A stretch of DNA of 64,000 bases. Source: Arthrobacter sp. B0490. Lineage in GTDB: Bacteria; Actinomycetota; Actinomycetes; Actinomycetales; Micrococcaceae. Made by a program: the position numbers and the translations under genes. Positions 57,044 through 64,000 of the stretch are shown one piece after another. Location: NCBI RefSeq assembly GCF_002929355.1, contig NZ_PJIR01000012.1, positions 17,204 to 81,203 of the forward strand, written 5' to 3'. Each line of letters begins with the position of its first letter. Position 1 is the stretch's first letter. Below the pieces are notes generated by a model. The model had not been told where the DNA came from and searched no databases. It was given only the letters and a program-made list of their open reading frames with translations.

Positions 57044-58405
57044 ATGCCGACCACCACCCCCTCCGTGACCAGCACCCCCTCCGTTGTTGCGCTTCCGACC
57101 GCGACCGCACTGGACACCGCGCGACTGCTGCTGGGGGTCTTCCTGCCCACCGTCGCAAGGGGCCCCATCATCCGTCGGCCGTGGGCGGTCGGGCTCACGG
57201 CGCGCCTCGATCTGGACACCCGGGCCGTGGGGATCGTCCGGAAGGTCCATGCCAGGTACCCCGAGGGTCCGCTGATGCTCAAACTGCCGGTCCGGAAGCA
57301 GGCGATCGTCCTGGACCCTGGCGACGTGAACACCGTCCTGGCGCAGTCGCCGGAGCCCTTCTCCGCCGCGAGCAGCGAGAAGAAAGCGGCACTCTCGCAC
57401 TTCCAGCCCGCCAACTCGCTGATCTCGCGCGGACCCGTGCGCACCGTGCGGCGCGCCCTGCAGGAGCAGGTCCTCGACACCGAGCACCCCGTACACCATC
57501 TCGCGGACACCTTCGTCCCCGTGGTCGAGGAGGAGATGCAGGCGCTGCTCGCCGAGGCCGTGCGGACCGGGTCCCTGCCCTGGGCGGACTTCCTCGACGC
57601 CTGGTACCGCGTGGTCCGGCGGGTGGTCTTCGGCGACCACGCGCGGGAGGACAAGGACCTCACCGCGATGATCATCCGGCTCCGCAAGGACGGCAACTGG
57701 GCGTTCCTCAAGCCGGTGCGGAAGGACACGCGCCGCCGGTTCCTGCAGCGGATCGCCGACGAACTGGCGCACGCCGAACCCGGCAGCCTCGCCGCCGTGA
57801 TGGCCGCCGCCCCGAAGGGCGACGGCGCGGAGCCCGCCGACCAGGTGCCCCAGTGGCTGTTCGCCTTCGACCCGGCGGGCATGGCCGTCTTCCGCGCCCT
57901 GACCGTGTTCGCGACCCACCCCGACGCGGTGGCCACCGCACGGGCGGAGGTCGACGGCGACACGTCCGGGCGCCGCGTGCTCCCCTACCTCCGGGCCAGT
58001 GTCCTCGAGGCGCTGCGCCTGTGGCCGACCACCCCGATGATCCTCCGCCAGACCACGCGGGCCGTGGAATGGCCGGAGGGGCTGATGCCGGCCGAGTGCG
58101 GAGTGCTCGTCTACGCGCCGTACTTCCACCGCGACGAGCGCTCGCTGCGCAGCGCCCACAACTTCTCACCCGAGCGCTGGCTGACCGACGAGGACGACGG
58201 CTGGCCGCTCGTGCCGTTCAGTGACGGACCCGTGGTCTGCCCCGGGAAGCAGCTGGTGCTGCTCCTGACCAGCGCCGCCCTGGCCTCGCTCGTCGGCGGG
58301 CACGACTTCCGCGTGGAAGAGGGCCAGATCCTCGACCCCGACCGCCCGCTGCCCGGGACGATGGACAACTACTCGGTGCGGCTCGGCGTCTCGCCGCGGG
58401 CCTGA
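57044..58405 (+). CDS. Cytochrome P450
   Basis: 453-residue P450. The heme-thiolate loop FSDGPVVCPG is at 392-401 with Cys399, and the ExxR motif is E322-A-L-R325 in VLEALRLWPT. The I-helix segment FDPAGMAVF (275-283) lacks the usual acid-alcohol (D/E)-T pair, so the oxygen-activation machinery is atypical. Substrate unknown; no ferredoxin or reductase gene is nearby. ATG 57044 was chosen because it is the first start inside the protein-like region and AGGA lies upstream; the frame is open further back, but that part overlaps the ileS leader on the other strand. Confidence 0.88.
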   Translation: MPTTTPSVTSTPSVVALPTATALDTARLLLGVFLPTVARGPIIRRPWAVGLTARLDLDTRAVGIVRKVHARYPEGPLMLKLPVRKQAIVLDPGDVNTVLAQSPEPFSAASSEKKAALSHFQPANSLISRGPVRTVRRALQEQVLDTEHPVHHLADTFVPVVEEEMQALLAEAVRTGSLPWADFLDAWYRVVRRVVFGDHAREDKDLTAMIIRLRKDGNWAFLKPVRKDTRRRFLQRIADELAHAEPGSLAAVMAAAPKGDGAEPADQVPQWLFAFDPAGMAVFRALTVFATHPDAVATARAEVDGDTSGRRVLPYLRASVLEALRLWPTTPMILRQTTRAVEWPEGLMPAECGVLVYAPYFHRDERSLRSAHNFSPERWLTDEDDGWPLVPFSDGPVVCPGKQLVLLLTSAALASLVGGHDFRVEEGQILDPDRPLPGTMDNYSVRLGVSPRA

Positions 58406-58413
58406 CCGGCCCG

Positions 58414-58440
58414 GACGGCACCGGAGGGCGACGTGCCGTC
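58414..58440. terminator. Possible terminator between the convergent P450 and SDR genes
   Basis: 8-bp arms (GACGGCAC / GTGCCGTC) around an 11-base loop in the 33-bp convergent gap. It overlaps the last two bases of the SDR stop codon. No U tract. Confidence 0.4.
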
Positions 58441-59233
58441 AGCCGCGCAGCACCCTGTGGTTGGCGGGCTGCGCGAGCGGGCGCAGGACGAGCTGGTCGA
58501 TGTTCATGTGGTGCGGCGCGTTGAGCGTGAAGGCCACGGCTTCGGCGACGTCGTCGGCGGTCAGCGGGAATTCGACGCCCTCGTAGACCTTGTTAGCGGC
58601 TCCCTGGTCGCCGCCGAGTCTGTTGAGGGAGAACTCCTCGGTGTGGACCATGCCCGGGGACACCTCGATCACGCGGATGTTGTGCTCGGCCTCCTCCAGC
58701 CGGAGCGAGCGCGCCATGGACTCCTGGGCCGCCTTCACCCCGCAGTACCCCGCCCCGCCCTCGTAGGCGGCGAGCGCCGCGGTGGAGGTCAGGAACAGGA
58801 CGCTGCCCTGCCCGCCGTCGCGCAGTGCCGGCAGCAGGGCACGCGTCATGCGCATCGAGCCGAGGACGTTCACGTCGTACATCCGCTCCCAGTCGGCGGT
58901 GACGGCATCCATCACCCGGTCCGCGCCGAAGGCGCCCCCCGCGTTGTTGACGAGGGCATGGACGGGCCCGGCGGTGGTGACCCGGGCGGCGAAGGCGTCG
59001 ACCGACGCCTGGTCGGTGACGTCGAGCACCATCGGGGTCGCCCCTGTCTCCTCGGCGAGCGCGGTGAGGCGGTCGAGGCGCCGGGCCGCCGCGACGACGT
59101 CCCATCCGGCGCGGCGCAGCGCGCGGACGGTCGCTGCGCCGATGCCGGAGCTGGCCCCCGTGACGATCGCACGGAGGGCGGGAGGGGCGGGGTCTGCGGG
59201 GGCGCCGAGCGGCGTGGGTGATGTGCGGGTCAT
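58439..59233 (-). CDS. Short-chain dehydrogenase/reductase
   Basis: 264-residue classical SDR. Cofactor loop TGASSGIG (25-32), NNAG (96-99), catalytic Ser150, Tyr163 and Lys167 (GYCGVKAAQ). It resembles YdfG/3-hydroxy acid dehydrogenases that use NADP; substrate unknown. No Shine-Dalgarno sequence, but TACAGT ends exactly six bases before the ATG. It is convergent with the P450 gene and lies upstream of the AraC-type regulator on the map. Confidence 0.9.
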   Translation of the reverse strand: MTRTSPTPLGAPADPAPPALRAIVTGASSGIGAATVRALRRAGWDVVAAARRLDRLTALAEETGATPMVLDVTDQASVDAFAARVTTAGPVHALVNNAGGAFGADRVMDAVTADWERMYDVNVLGSMRMTRALLPALRDGGQGSVLFLTSTAALAAYEGGAGYCGVKAAQESMARSLRLEEAEHNIRVIEVSPGMVHTEEFSLNRLGGDQGAANKVYEGVEFPLTADDVAEAVAFTLNAPHHMNIDQLVLRPLAQPANHRVLRG

Positions 59234-59239
59234 GGGGCC

Positions 59240-59245
59240 ACTGTA
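59240..59245 (-). promoter_or_regulatory. Likely -10 box of the SDR gene (leaderless)
   Basis: TACAGT on the minus strand ends six bases before the ATG at 59233. Confidence 0.5.
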
Positions 59246-59290
59246 GCGATCACGCCCAGGCGGCGGGATCCGTTGCGCGGGAGCCCGCGC

Positions 59291-60154
59291 TCAGGTCCTC
59301 TCGGCCGCTTCGATCGGGATCCACAGCCGGCCGCAGCCGGTCTGGCCGCCGGGATCCGGCTGGACGCTCAGCATTTGCGGCCCGGGCGCCCAGCGGTACG
59401 GGTTGGCCGGGAACCATGCCGCGGCCGCGTCGGCCCAGAGGCGTTGCAGGACGTCGGGGAACGCACCCTCCGTCTCGAAGACCACCCACAGGCCGGCGGG
59501 CACTTCTCGGCAGTCGAGGCCGTCCGGCGCCGATCGGGACGTCGCCGCGGCCCGCCAGTAGTCCGCCTCGCTCCCGTCCTCCTCCGGCTGCTCGCTCGTC
59601 TCGGTGACCGCTAGCAGCCCGAGGGGCTCGGTGTCCGACACCTCCTCGAGCAGGGTTCTCAGCGCCGGGTCGAGGGTCCGCTCGAACTGCTCGATGTCCG
59701 GGTTGGGGCCCTCGTACACGATCCGTACCCGTGCCCTGCGTCCTACCAGGCGGAACGCGTCCTTGCTCATGATGCGGTGCTTCATCTCGATGTTCCCTTC
59801 GACGCGGAGCTGGAACCTCACCTGCGGTTGCGAGCGGAGGACGGCCCCCGGCCGCCTCGCCTCGGACGGCGTCATGCCGTGCAGGGCCTTGAACGCGCGG
59901 GTGAACGCCTCGGCCGAGCCGTACCCGTACCGGAGGGCGACCTCGAGCACCGCGTGCCCGGCGACGATCTCGCCGGTCGCCGCCGTGAGGCGGCGCCGCC
60001 TGATGTACTCGCCGAGCGGGATGCCGGCCAGGGAGGCGAACATCCGCCGGAAGTGGTACTCGGACGTGAGCGCGACCCGTGCCAGGCGTCCGACGTCGAC
60101 CCGTGCCGGCAGGTCGGCCTCGATGAGGTCGATGGCACGGTTCCATTCCTCCAT
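59291..60154 (-). CDS. AraC-type regulator with GyrI-like ligand-binding domain
   Basis: 287 residues. An N-terminal AraC helix-turn-helix pair (VGRLARVALTSEYHFRRMF and VLEVALRYGYGSAEAFTRAF, then LHGMTPSEARR) is joined to a C-terminal GyrI/AraC effector-binding domain (RRARVRIVYEGPNP, AGLWVVFETEGAFPDV, LWIPIEA), as in Rob-like and multidrug-sensing regulators. ATG at 60154 has a strong AGAGGAGG ribosome-binding site, so it is preferred over the GTG 24 bp upstream. The SDR on the same strand, 57 bp downstream, is a possible target; this is inference. Confidence 0.88.
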   Translation of the reverse strand: MEEWNRAIDLIEADLPARVDVGRLARVALTSEYHFRRMFASLAGIPLGEYIRRRRLTAATGEIVAGHAVLEVALRYGYGSAEAFTRAFKALHGMTPSEARRPGAVLRSQPQVRFQLRVEGNIEMKHRIMSKDAFRLVGRRARVRIVYEGPNPDIEQFERTLDPALRTLLEEVSDTEPLGLLAVTETSEQPEEDGSEADYWRAAATSRSAPDGLDCREVPAGLWVVFETEGAFPDVLQRLWADAAAAWFPANPYRWAPGPQMLSVQPDPGGQTGCGRLWIPIEAAERT

Positions 60155-60281
60155 GGGGACCTCCTCTCCGGTCTCCACCGTACCGAGAGCCGTTCCTCCG
60201 CCGCCCGATGATCCCGGCCGGAAGAAGTCAGGCCCTCCGGCGTCCGCTCACCGCCCGCAAGGCGCGGCCTCCGGGGTAGGG

Positions 60282-60287
60282 AACAAT
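60282..60287 (+). promoter_or_regulatory. Possible -10 box of valS (leaderless)
   Basis: AACAAT ends six bases before the valS ATG. A GGAGGG sits between them but is too close to act as a normal ribosome-binding site. Confidence 0.4.
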
Positions 60288-60293
60288 GGAGGG

Positions 60294-62915
60294 ATGGCCG
60301 ACACGACCCAGGGCACAGACACGCCCTCCCCCCAGTCCGTTTCCGTTCCCGACAAGCCCGCCCTCGAGGGCCTCGAAGAAAGGCTGTCCCGCCAGTGGCG
60401 CGAGGACGGCACCTACACCTTCCGGCGCGACACCACGCGCGAGCAGGTGTACTCGATCGACACCCCTCCGCCGACGGCATCGGGCTCCCTGCACGTCGGG
60501 CACATGTTCTCCTACACGCAGACCGATGTGATGGCCCGCTTCAAGCGGATGAACGGTGCCAACGTCTTCTACCCCATGGGCTGGGACGACAACGGTCTGC
60601 CCACCGAGCGGCGCGTCCAGAACTACTACGGCGTGCGCTGCGATCCCTCGGTGGCCTACGACGCCGACTACCGGCCGCCCGCCGAGCCGACGAAGAACCA
60701 GCGTGACTTCGACGCCGTCTCGCGCCGGAACTTCATCGAGCTCTGCGAGGAACTGGCCGTCGAGGACGAGAAGGTCTTCGAGAACCTCTTCAGCACCCTG
60801 GGCCTCTCCGTCGACTGGGACCTGACCTACCGGACCATCGACGACACGTCCCGTTCCGTCTCGCAGCGTGCCTTCCTCGAGAACCTGAAGGCAGGGGACG
60901 CGTACCTCGCCGAGGCACCCACCCTGTGGGACGTCACCTTCCGCACCGCCGTCGCCCAGGCGGAGCTCGAGGACCGCGAGCAGGCTGGCGCGTACCACCG
61001 CATCGCCTTCCACACGTCGGACGGCGGGCCGATCCACATCGAGACGACGCGGCCCGAGCTCCTCCCGGCATGCGTCGCGCTCGTGGCCCACCCCGACGAC
61101 GAGCGCTACAAGCCGCTGTTCGGCACCACGGTGACGTCTCCCCTGTTCGACGTCGAGGTCGAGATCAAGGCCCATCCCCTCGCCAAGCCGGACAAGGGCA
61201 GCGGCATCGCGATGATCTGCACGTTCGGTGACCTGACTGACGTCACGTGGTGGCGTGAGCTGCAGCTGCCCACGCGTGCCGTCGTCGGCCGGGACGGCCG
61301 CCTCCGCTCCGAGACGCCCGAGTGGATCGCCACGGAACGTGCACGCGGGAACTACGCGCAGCTCGCCGGCAAGACGATCTTCAGCGCCAAGGAGGCCGTC
61401 GTCGGCATGCTCCGCGAGAGCGGGGACCTCGACGGCGAGCCCACGAAGATCATGCACCCGGTCAACTTCTACGAGAAGGGCGACAAGCCCCTCGAGGTCG
61501 TCACGAGCCGCCAGTGGTACATCAGGAACGGAGGGCGCGACGCCGGCAAGCGCGAGGCGCTGATCGAACGCGGCCGCCAGATCGACTTCCATCCGGCCTT
61601 CATGCGCTCCCGCTACGAGAACTGGATCGAAGGCCTGAACGGCGACTGGCTCGTCTCCCGCCAGCGCTTCTTCGGCGTGCCCGTGCCGGTCTGGTACCGG
61701 CTCGACGCCGACGGCGAACCGGAGTACGAGGACCCCGTCCTCCCCGCCCTCGAGACCCTGCCCGTCGATCCCGCCGCCGATCCGGCGCCCGGCTTCGACG
61801 AGTCCGCCCGGAACCAGCCCGGCGGCTTCATCGGCGACAGCGACGTGCTGGACACCTGGGCGACGTCGTCCCTGACCCCTCAGATCGTCGGCGGCTGGAC
61901 CCGTGACGAGGACCTGTTCGGGAAGGTCTTCCCGTTCGACCTGCGCCCCCAGGGACACGACATCATCAGGACTTGGCTGTTCTCCACTGCGGTCCGCGCG
62001 GACGCCCTGCAGGACTCCGTGCCGTGGAAGCACGCGGCGCTCTCCGGCTGGATCCTCGACCCCGACCGCAAGAAGATGTCGAAGTCCAAGGGCAACGTCG
62101 TCGTGCCGACCGACGTCCTCGAGCAGTTCGGCGCGGACGCCGTCCGCTACTGGGCGGCCTCCGCGAAGCTCGGTGCGGACACCGCGTACGAGGTCAACCA
62201 GATGAAGATCGGGCGACGCCTCGCCATCAAGCTCCTCAACGCGTCGAAGTTCGTCCTGAACCTCGGCGTCACGGATGCGTCCGTCGGCGAGGGATCGCTC
62301 GGCCGGGTGACGGAGGCGCTGGACCAGTCGCTGCTGGTGCAGCTGCGCACCGTGACCGAGCAGGCCACGACCGCGTTCGAGAAGTACGACTACGCCCGGG
62401 CCCTGCAGCTCACGGAGTCCTTCTTCTGGACCTTCACCGACGACTACGTGGAGCTGGTCAAGGACCGCGCCTACGGCGATCCGGCGGACGCGGGGACGCA
62501 GTCGGTGCAGACGGCGCTGGCGACCACGCTGGACGCGCTGCTGCGGCTCTTCGCGCCGTTCCTGCCGTTCGCGACGGAGGAGGTTTGGAGCTGGTGGCGC
62601 CAGGGCTCGGTGCACCAGGCGGCCTGGCCGAGTGCGGAAGCCCTCGCCGCGTTGCCCGGGAGCGCGGACGCCGAGGTGCTGACGTCCGTCGCCCTGGCGC
62701 TCGGGGGCATCCGCAAGGCGAAGTCCGAGGCCAAGGTCAAGCAGCGCACCGAGGTGGAGACCGCCGTCGTGACCGCCCCCGCCGCCCAGGTGGAGCGGGT
62801 GCGCGCCGGCCTGGCGGACCTGCTCGCCGCCGGCAACGCGAGGGACCTCCGGTTCGCGGAGGGTGACGCGCTGGCCGTCTCCGACGTCGAACTCGTTCCG
62901 CAGCCCGCGGAGTAG
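60294..62915 (+). CDS. valS: Valyl-tRNA synthetase
   Basis: Class I synthetase, 873 residues. The HIGH motif is HVGH in SGSLHVGHMFSYTQTD, the KMSKS motif is RKKMSKSKGNVVVP, the WDDNGLPTERR segment and the editing domain (ETTRPELLPACVALVAHPDD) are intact, and a C-terminal tRNA-binding arm follows. It is not linked in an operon with folC as in some actinobacteria, but lies near ileS-folC in the same region. Confidence 0.97.
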   Translation: MADTTQGTDTPSPQSVSVPDKPALEGLEERLSRQWREDGTYTFRRDTTREQVYSIDTPPPTASGSLHVGHMFSYTQTDVMARFKRMNGANVFYPMGWDDNGLPTERRVQNYYGVRCDPSVAYDADYRPPAEPTKNQRDFDAVSRRNFIELCEELAVEDEKVFENLFSTLGLSVDWDLTYRTIDDTSRSVSQRAFLENLKAGDAYLAEAPTLWDVTFRTAVAQAELEDREQAGAYHRIAFHTSDGGPIHIETTRPELLPACVALVAHPDDERYKPLFGTTVTSPLFDVEVEIKAHPLAKPDKGSGIAMICTFGDLTDVTWWRELQLPTRAVVGRDGRLRSETPEWIATERARGNYAQLAGKTIFSAKEAVVGMLRESGDLDGEPTKIMHPVNFYEKGDKPLEVVTSRQWYIRNGGRDAGKREALIERGRQIDFHPAFMRSRYENWIEGLNGDWLVSRQRFFGVPVPVWYRLDADGEPEYEDPVLPALETLPVDPAADPAPGFDESARNQPGGFIGDSDVLDTWATSSLTPQIVGGWTRDEDLFGKVFPFDLRPQGHDIIRTWLFSTAVRADALQDSVPWKHAALSGWILDPDRKKMSKSKGNVVVPTDVLEQFGADAVRYWAASAKLGADTAYEVNQMKIGRRLAIKLLNASKFVLNLGVTDASVGEGSLGRVTEALDQSLLVQLRTVTEQATTAFEKYDYARALQLTESFFWTFTDDYVELVKDRAYGDPADAGTQSVQTALATTLDALLRLFAPFLPFATEEVWSWWRQGSVHQAAWPSAEALAALPGSADAEVLTSVALALGGIRKAKSEAKVKQRTEVETAVVTAPAAQVERVRAGLADLLAAGNARDLRFAEGDALAVSDVELVPQPAE

Positions 62916-62921
62916 TCAGGA

Positions 62922-62961
62922 CGCGGAAGGGGACCCACCCGCGGGTGGGTCCCCTTCCGCG
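62922..62961. terminator. Bidirectional terminator between valS and the DsbA-like gene
   Basis: Long near-perfect dyad: arms of 19 bp (CGCGGAAGGGGACCCACCC and complement) with a 2-base centre, located between two convergent genes. Confidence 0.8.
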
Positions 62962-62973
62962 TCTCCTGCCGCC

Positions 62974-63591
62974 CTAGTCGAAGGTGGGGCGTGCGGTCCG
63001 GGACCGCTTGAGCTCGAAGAACTCCGGGAACCCGGACATCAGCACGGCGCCGTCGAAGATCCGCCCGGCGTCCTCGCCCCGCGGGATCCTCGTGAGGACG
63101 GGGCCGAAGAAGGCCGTGCCGTTGAAGGCGACGACGGGCGTGCCGACCTCGTCACCTACGCGGTCGATGCCGTCCTTGTGGGAGGCGCGCAGCTGGGCGT
63201 CGTACTCCTCCGAATGCGCGTACCCGGCCAGCTCGGCCGGGAGGCCCACCTCGTCGAGCGATTCGCGGATGACGACGTCGAAGTCCTTGTTCTGTCCGAT
63301 GTGGATACGGGTACCCATCGCGTCGTACAGCTTCTTGACGTACTCGTCACCGTGCAGCTCGGCCGCTGCGATGATCACGCGCACGGGGCCCCAACCCTGC
63401 TCCATCAGGGCCCGGTACTCCTCCGGCAGGTCGCGGCCCTCATTGAGGACGGACAGGCTCATGACATGCCAGTCCACGGAGATGCTGCGGACCTGCTCCA
63501 CCTCCCCCATCCAGCGGGACGTGATCCAGGCGAACGGGCAGAGGGGATCGAACCAGAAATCGGCCTTCTCGACGGTGGTGGACTCGCTCAT
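62974..63591 (-). CDS. DsbA-family oxidoreductase, Rv2466c-like
   Basis: 205-residue thioredoxin-fold protein resembling the mycothiol-dependent reductase Rv2466c. The active-site region DFWFDPLCPFAWITSRW has Cys18-Pro-Phe-Ala21, so it is a monothiol CPFA site and not the CxxC of classical DsbA; this suggests mycothiol-based chemistry (inference). The cis-Pro region is GTPVVAFNGTAFFGPVL. ATG with AAGGAGC upstream. Divergent from gap; the 266-bp gap in between contains only the gap promoter and leader. Confidence 0.85.
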   Translation of the reverse strand: MSESTTVEKADFWFDPLCPFAWITSRWMGEVEQVRSISVDWHVMSLSVLNEGRDLPEEYRALMEQGWGPVRVIIAAAELHGDEYVKKLYDAMGTRIHIGQNKDFDVVIRESLDEVGLPAELAGYAHSEEYDAQLRASHKDGIDRVGDEVGTPVVAFNGTAFFGPVLTRIPRGEDAGRIFDGAVLMSGFPEFFELKRSRTARPTFD

Positions 63592-63726
63592 GCAGTGCTC
63601 CTTCGGGTCGGGGACAGGCCGGAGGCCTTTCCCGGTGCAACCCGTCCCGGTCGGACCCTATTCCACGCCGGATGCGCGAGGAACCGGGCCGGAACCGTCC
63701 GGGGTGGGCGCGGAGTCGGTGCGAAG

Positions 63727-63756
63727 TTGGTGGGGAGCTGCAGGGAGCGGTCTAAT
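63727..63756 (+). promoter_or_regulatory. Possible promoter of the GAPDH gene
   Basis: TTGGTG (63727-63732) and TCTAAT (63751-63756) are 18 bases apart, about 100 bp before the proposed TTG start. Confidence 0.4.
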
Positions 63757-63857
63757 GGGAGGACACGACCAGCCGACGTCGCCTGGCGCTACCCCTGCGT
63801 CGCGATCCGGCTGGAAGAGCTCGCACCGGCCGCACCGGTGCCCGAAGGGATGCCCTC

Positions 63858-64000
63858 TTGCAGTACGACCGGACAGAGAACCACACCGAGGACCACGCCG
63901 AGGACCACGCCGCGTGGCGCGGGCGCGAGGCACTCGCCGAGGCCATGATCCCGCTCATCGGGCGCCTCTACCGCACCAACAACGTGGTGACGAGCATCCA
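63858..64000 (+). CDS. Glyceraldehyde-3-phosphate dehydrogenase, N-terminal part (cut by window edge)
   Basis: Only the first 47 codons are visible. The stretch AEAMIPLIGRLYRTNNVVTS matches the N-terminal extension of the large GAPDH enzymes of Micrococcaceae and other actinobacteria. No ATG or GTG is available upstream in this frame; TTG at 63858 with AAGG upstream is the likely start. An imperfect duplicated EDHAEDHA near the N-terminus comes from a short DNA repeat. Confidence 0.7.
   Translation, partial: MQYDRTENHTEDHAEDHAAWRGREALAEAMIPLIGRLYRTNNVVTSI

Noticed and set aside
53112..57158. Long open frames out of register or antisense across ileS and folC
   Set aside because: They are shadows of ileS, folC and the T-box leader; the Arg-rich content has no recognisable motif.

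Overview
The window is gene-dense, very GC-rich DNA with frequent GTG starts and 1-13 nt gene overlaps. Gene content and order (pyrR-pyrB-pyrC-membrane protein-carA-carB-pyrF; mihF-gmk-rpoZ-coaBC-metK-priA; aroE-aroC-aroK-aroB-efp-nusB; ileS-folC-DUF4233-ndk) point to a high-GC actinobacterium. A DUF222/HNH remnant, a Rv2466c-type oxidoreductase and a large N-extended GAPDH fit Micrococcaceae, most likely an Arthrobacter relative. This is chromosomal backbone: no transposase, integrase, CRISPR array or prophage gene was seen.

Layout. 1-14.1 kb, minus strand: priA (cut by the window edge), metK, coaBC, rpoZ, gmk, mihF, then the pyrimidine operon read pyrR to pyrF, with a PyrR-binding RNA hairpin in its leader. 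14.2-15.5 kb, plus: a PrsW-type membrane protease. 15.6-29 kb, minus: nusB, efp, the shikimate genes, mltG, ruvX, alaS, two small membrane-anchored proteins, rpsD, rarA. 28.7 kb, plus: an acVLRF1-type peptidyl-tRNA hydrolase. 29.4-34.4 kb, minus: rpe, rsmB, fmt, def and a PD-(D/E)XK-like protein. 34.6-35.0 kb: four tRNAs (Gly, Cys, Val, Gly). 35.1-40.5 kb: an MT0933-type antitoxin-like protein, zapE, a rhodanese/SufE pair, an alpha/beta hydrolase, a small unknown and msrB. 40.7-49.6 kb, plus: DUF6421, an atypical SDR and a threonine-aldolase-like enzyme as one cassette, DUF3000, an RNase D/HRDC protein, and fadA-fadB behind a palindromic operator. 49.6-56.9 kb, minus: an HNH remnant, an aldo/keto reductase, ndk, DUF4233, folC and ileS with an isoleucine T-box leader. 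57-64 kb: a cytochrome P450, an SDR, an AraC/GyrI regulator, valS, a DsbA-like protein and the start of gapdh.

How the genes work together. Most make nucleotides (pyr genes, ndk), aromatic precursors, folate, SAM and CoA, charged tRNAs (alaS, ileS, valS) and translation factors. Three RNA- or DNA-level controls can be read directly: the PyrR hairpin beside the pyrR ribosome-binding site, the ileS T-box with an AUC specifier, and a 24-bp palindrome lying across the fadAB promoter. A recurring pattern is a -10-like hexamer ending exactly six bases before the start codon (metK, prsW, the 39.6 kb gene, the aldolase, DUF3000, the aldo/keto reductase, the 59.2 kb SDR, valS; seven bases for rarA), which suggests many leaderless mRNAs. 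The best candidate for undescribed biology is the DUF6421-SDR-aldolase cassette, whose DUF6421 protein carries a zinc-metallopeptidase-like residue pattern.
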